A DNA stretch of 64,000 bases from Brachyspira innocens ATCC 29796 (GTDB lineage Bacteria > Spirochaetota > Brachyspiria > Brachyspirales > Brachyspiraceae). Of the stretch, positions 63,187-64,000 are shown piece by piece. The translations under genes were made by a program, and so were the position numbers. A model generated the notes under the pieces. The model was given only the letters and a program-made list of their open reading frames with translations. It searched no databases and was not told where the DNA came from. Each line of letters opens with the position of its first letter. The stretch's first letter is position 1. Location: assembly GCF_000384655.1 (NCBI RefSeq), contig NZ_ARQI01000129.1, forward strand, positions 1-64,000, written 5' to 3'.

Positions 63187-64000
63187 TTAAGATACGCAGA
63201 CTTTCTCTTCATAAACTTCTTTAGCTTTAGAATAAAACTCTGCTGCTTTTTCATAATTTCCATTAATAAATTCAATATTACCTAAATGGAAATAAGAACT
63301 AGAATCAGGATTTTCTTTTATTTTTTTAGTATATTTAGCTTTGCTTTCTTCCAAATTAGGATAATTATCTCTTAAACTTTTACTTCTAAGATTTTTAAGA
63401 GCAAGAATCTCTGGAGTATCAGCAGGATACATAGCCAAAGCCTGCAAATACATATTTTCAGCTCTTTTATAATCTTTAATTTCATGAAGACATACACCAT
63501 AATAATGATAATCATTATGGTCAGCCAAATTATTATCTACCAATATTTTATAAAAATTCATAGCCTCTTTATAAAGTTCATTTCTAAAGAAGTAATTAGC
63601 CATATAAACCAAAGCAACTCTGTCTTTTGAATTAATTTTAAGTACATTTTTAGCAGCTTCCAAACCCTTATCTTCTTCTTTAAGCATAGTACATAAAGAT
63701 AAAAACTCATAATAAGGATCTAGATTCTGAGAAGTATATAATGTGATACCTTTTCTATAAAGTTCAAAAGCCTCTTGAAGTCTGTATTCTTTTTTGGCAA
63801 TAGCTCCTAAAATAAAATATGCTTCAGCTGCCATCCAATATTCTAAGAAAGTGTTTAAAAATATTTTAGCATGTTCATAATCGCCGTTTTCAAATAAGGA
63901 AACAGCTACCTGTAAATACGACTTCATATCTTCAGAAGTACTTAATCTCATACTTCTTTTTAAAGCCTCGATAGCCTCTTCGTTTACTCCTTTCTTTAAA
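63187..64000 (-). CDS. TPR-repeat protein, 5' end beyond window
   Basis: The frame can start at ATG 63951 (254 residues), but it is open upstream to the window edge and reads KKGVNEEAIEALKRS before MRLSTSEDMKSYLQVAVSLFENGDYEHAKIF, which is itself TPR-like sequence. The gene is therefore probably longer and cut by the window. At least five TPR-type helix pairs are visible, such as AEAYFILGAIAKKEYRLQEAFELYRKG and SYFHLGNIEFINGNYEKAAEFYSKA. TPR arrays mediate protein contacts; partner unknown. Confidence 0.8.
   Translation of the reverse strand, partial: LKKGVNEEAIEALKRSMRLSTSEDMKSYLQVAVSLFENGDYEHAKIFLNTFLEYWMAAEAYFILGAIAKKEYRLQEAFELYRKGITLYTSQNLDPYYEFLSLCTMLKEEDKGLEAAKNVLKINSKDRVALVYMANYFFRNELYKEAMNFYKILVDNNLADHNDYHYYGVCLHEIKDYKRAENMYLQALAMYPADTPEILALKNLRSKSLRDNYPNLEESKAKYTKKIKENPDSSSYFHLGNIEFINGNYEKAAEFYSKAKEVYEEKVCVS

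Overview
The window is AT-rich spirochaete DNA that looks like a Brachyspira species. The case rests on roughly 27-30% GC by eye, A/T-ending codons, poly-A/poly-T spacers, and the mix of anaerobic genes (hydEFG, pta, molybdenum hydroxylases) with periplasmic or outer-membrane-type proteins. I could not run a search, so the genus is an inference from family content and codon style. No rRNA, tRNA, CRISPR array or intact transposase was recognised.

Layout. (1) 0-4 kb is accessory: an Rpn/PD-(D/E)XK nuclease gene, a small lipoprotein, an HD-domain gene split by a frameshift, and a YheO-type regulator split by a frameshift. (2) 4-11.5 kb holds a Xer recombinase, then an Asp-box (sialidase-like) protein, a NitT/TauT-type ABC transporter, two paralogous lipoprotein binding proteins (the second frameshifted) and a ROK regulator. 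(3) 11.5-17 kb is a minus-strand cell-wall operon: membrane protein, ftsW, murG, murC and a MurB-like gene that has lost the family's active-site motifs. (4) 17-26.5 kb holds a CBS-GGDEF cyclase, a 672-bp non-coding terminal-inverted-repeat element, pta, an arginine:glycine amidinotransferase homologue with a long leader containing a small basic ORF, a DMT transporter, an ankyrin protein, mgtE and a small barrel-like protein. (5) 26.6-33.5 kb holds a YhaN-like ATPase, a NYN-LOTUS RNA-binding/nuclease-type protein, tyrA and rnr. (6) 33.5-53.7 kb is the centrepiece: a selenium-dependent molybdenum hydroxylase and purine-catabolism locus. (7) 53.7-64 kb holds a KtrB/TrkH channel, hydE, a second Rpn gene, hydF, hydG, a TM1266-type regulator, a chemotaxis receptor and a TPR protein running off the end.

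How the central locus works. Minus strand: ssnA - ygfK - fused xanthine-dehydrogenase-type hydroxylase - yqeB. Plus strand, divergent: YheO-type regulator - ygeX - ygeY - ygeW - arcC - three-subunit xanthine dehydrogenase (Mo, 2Fe-2S, FAD) - nucleobase permease. A yqeC-mocA fusion follows. Together they suggest uptake of a purine, hydroxylation by Se/Mo enzymes, ring breakdown to 2,3-diaminopropionate and carbamoyl-type products, pyruvate and ammonia from YgeX, and ATP from carbamoyl phosphate through ArcC. A dyad overlapping the -35 box of the regulator promoter lies in the divergent gap.

Other notable signals: three genes in the first 10 kb are each repaired by adding one A to an A6-A8-type tract; two copies of a non-autonomous inverted-repeat element lie in opposite orientation; both Rpn genes share a promoter whose -10 box sits six bases before the ATG, implying leaderless mRNAs.
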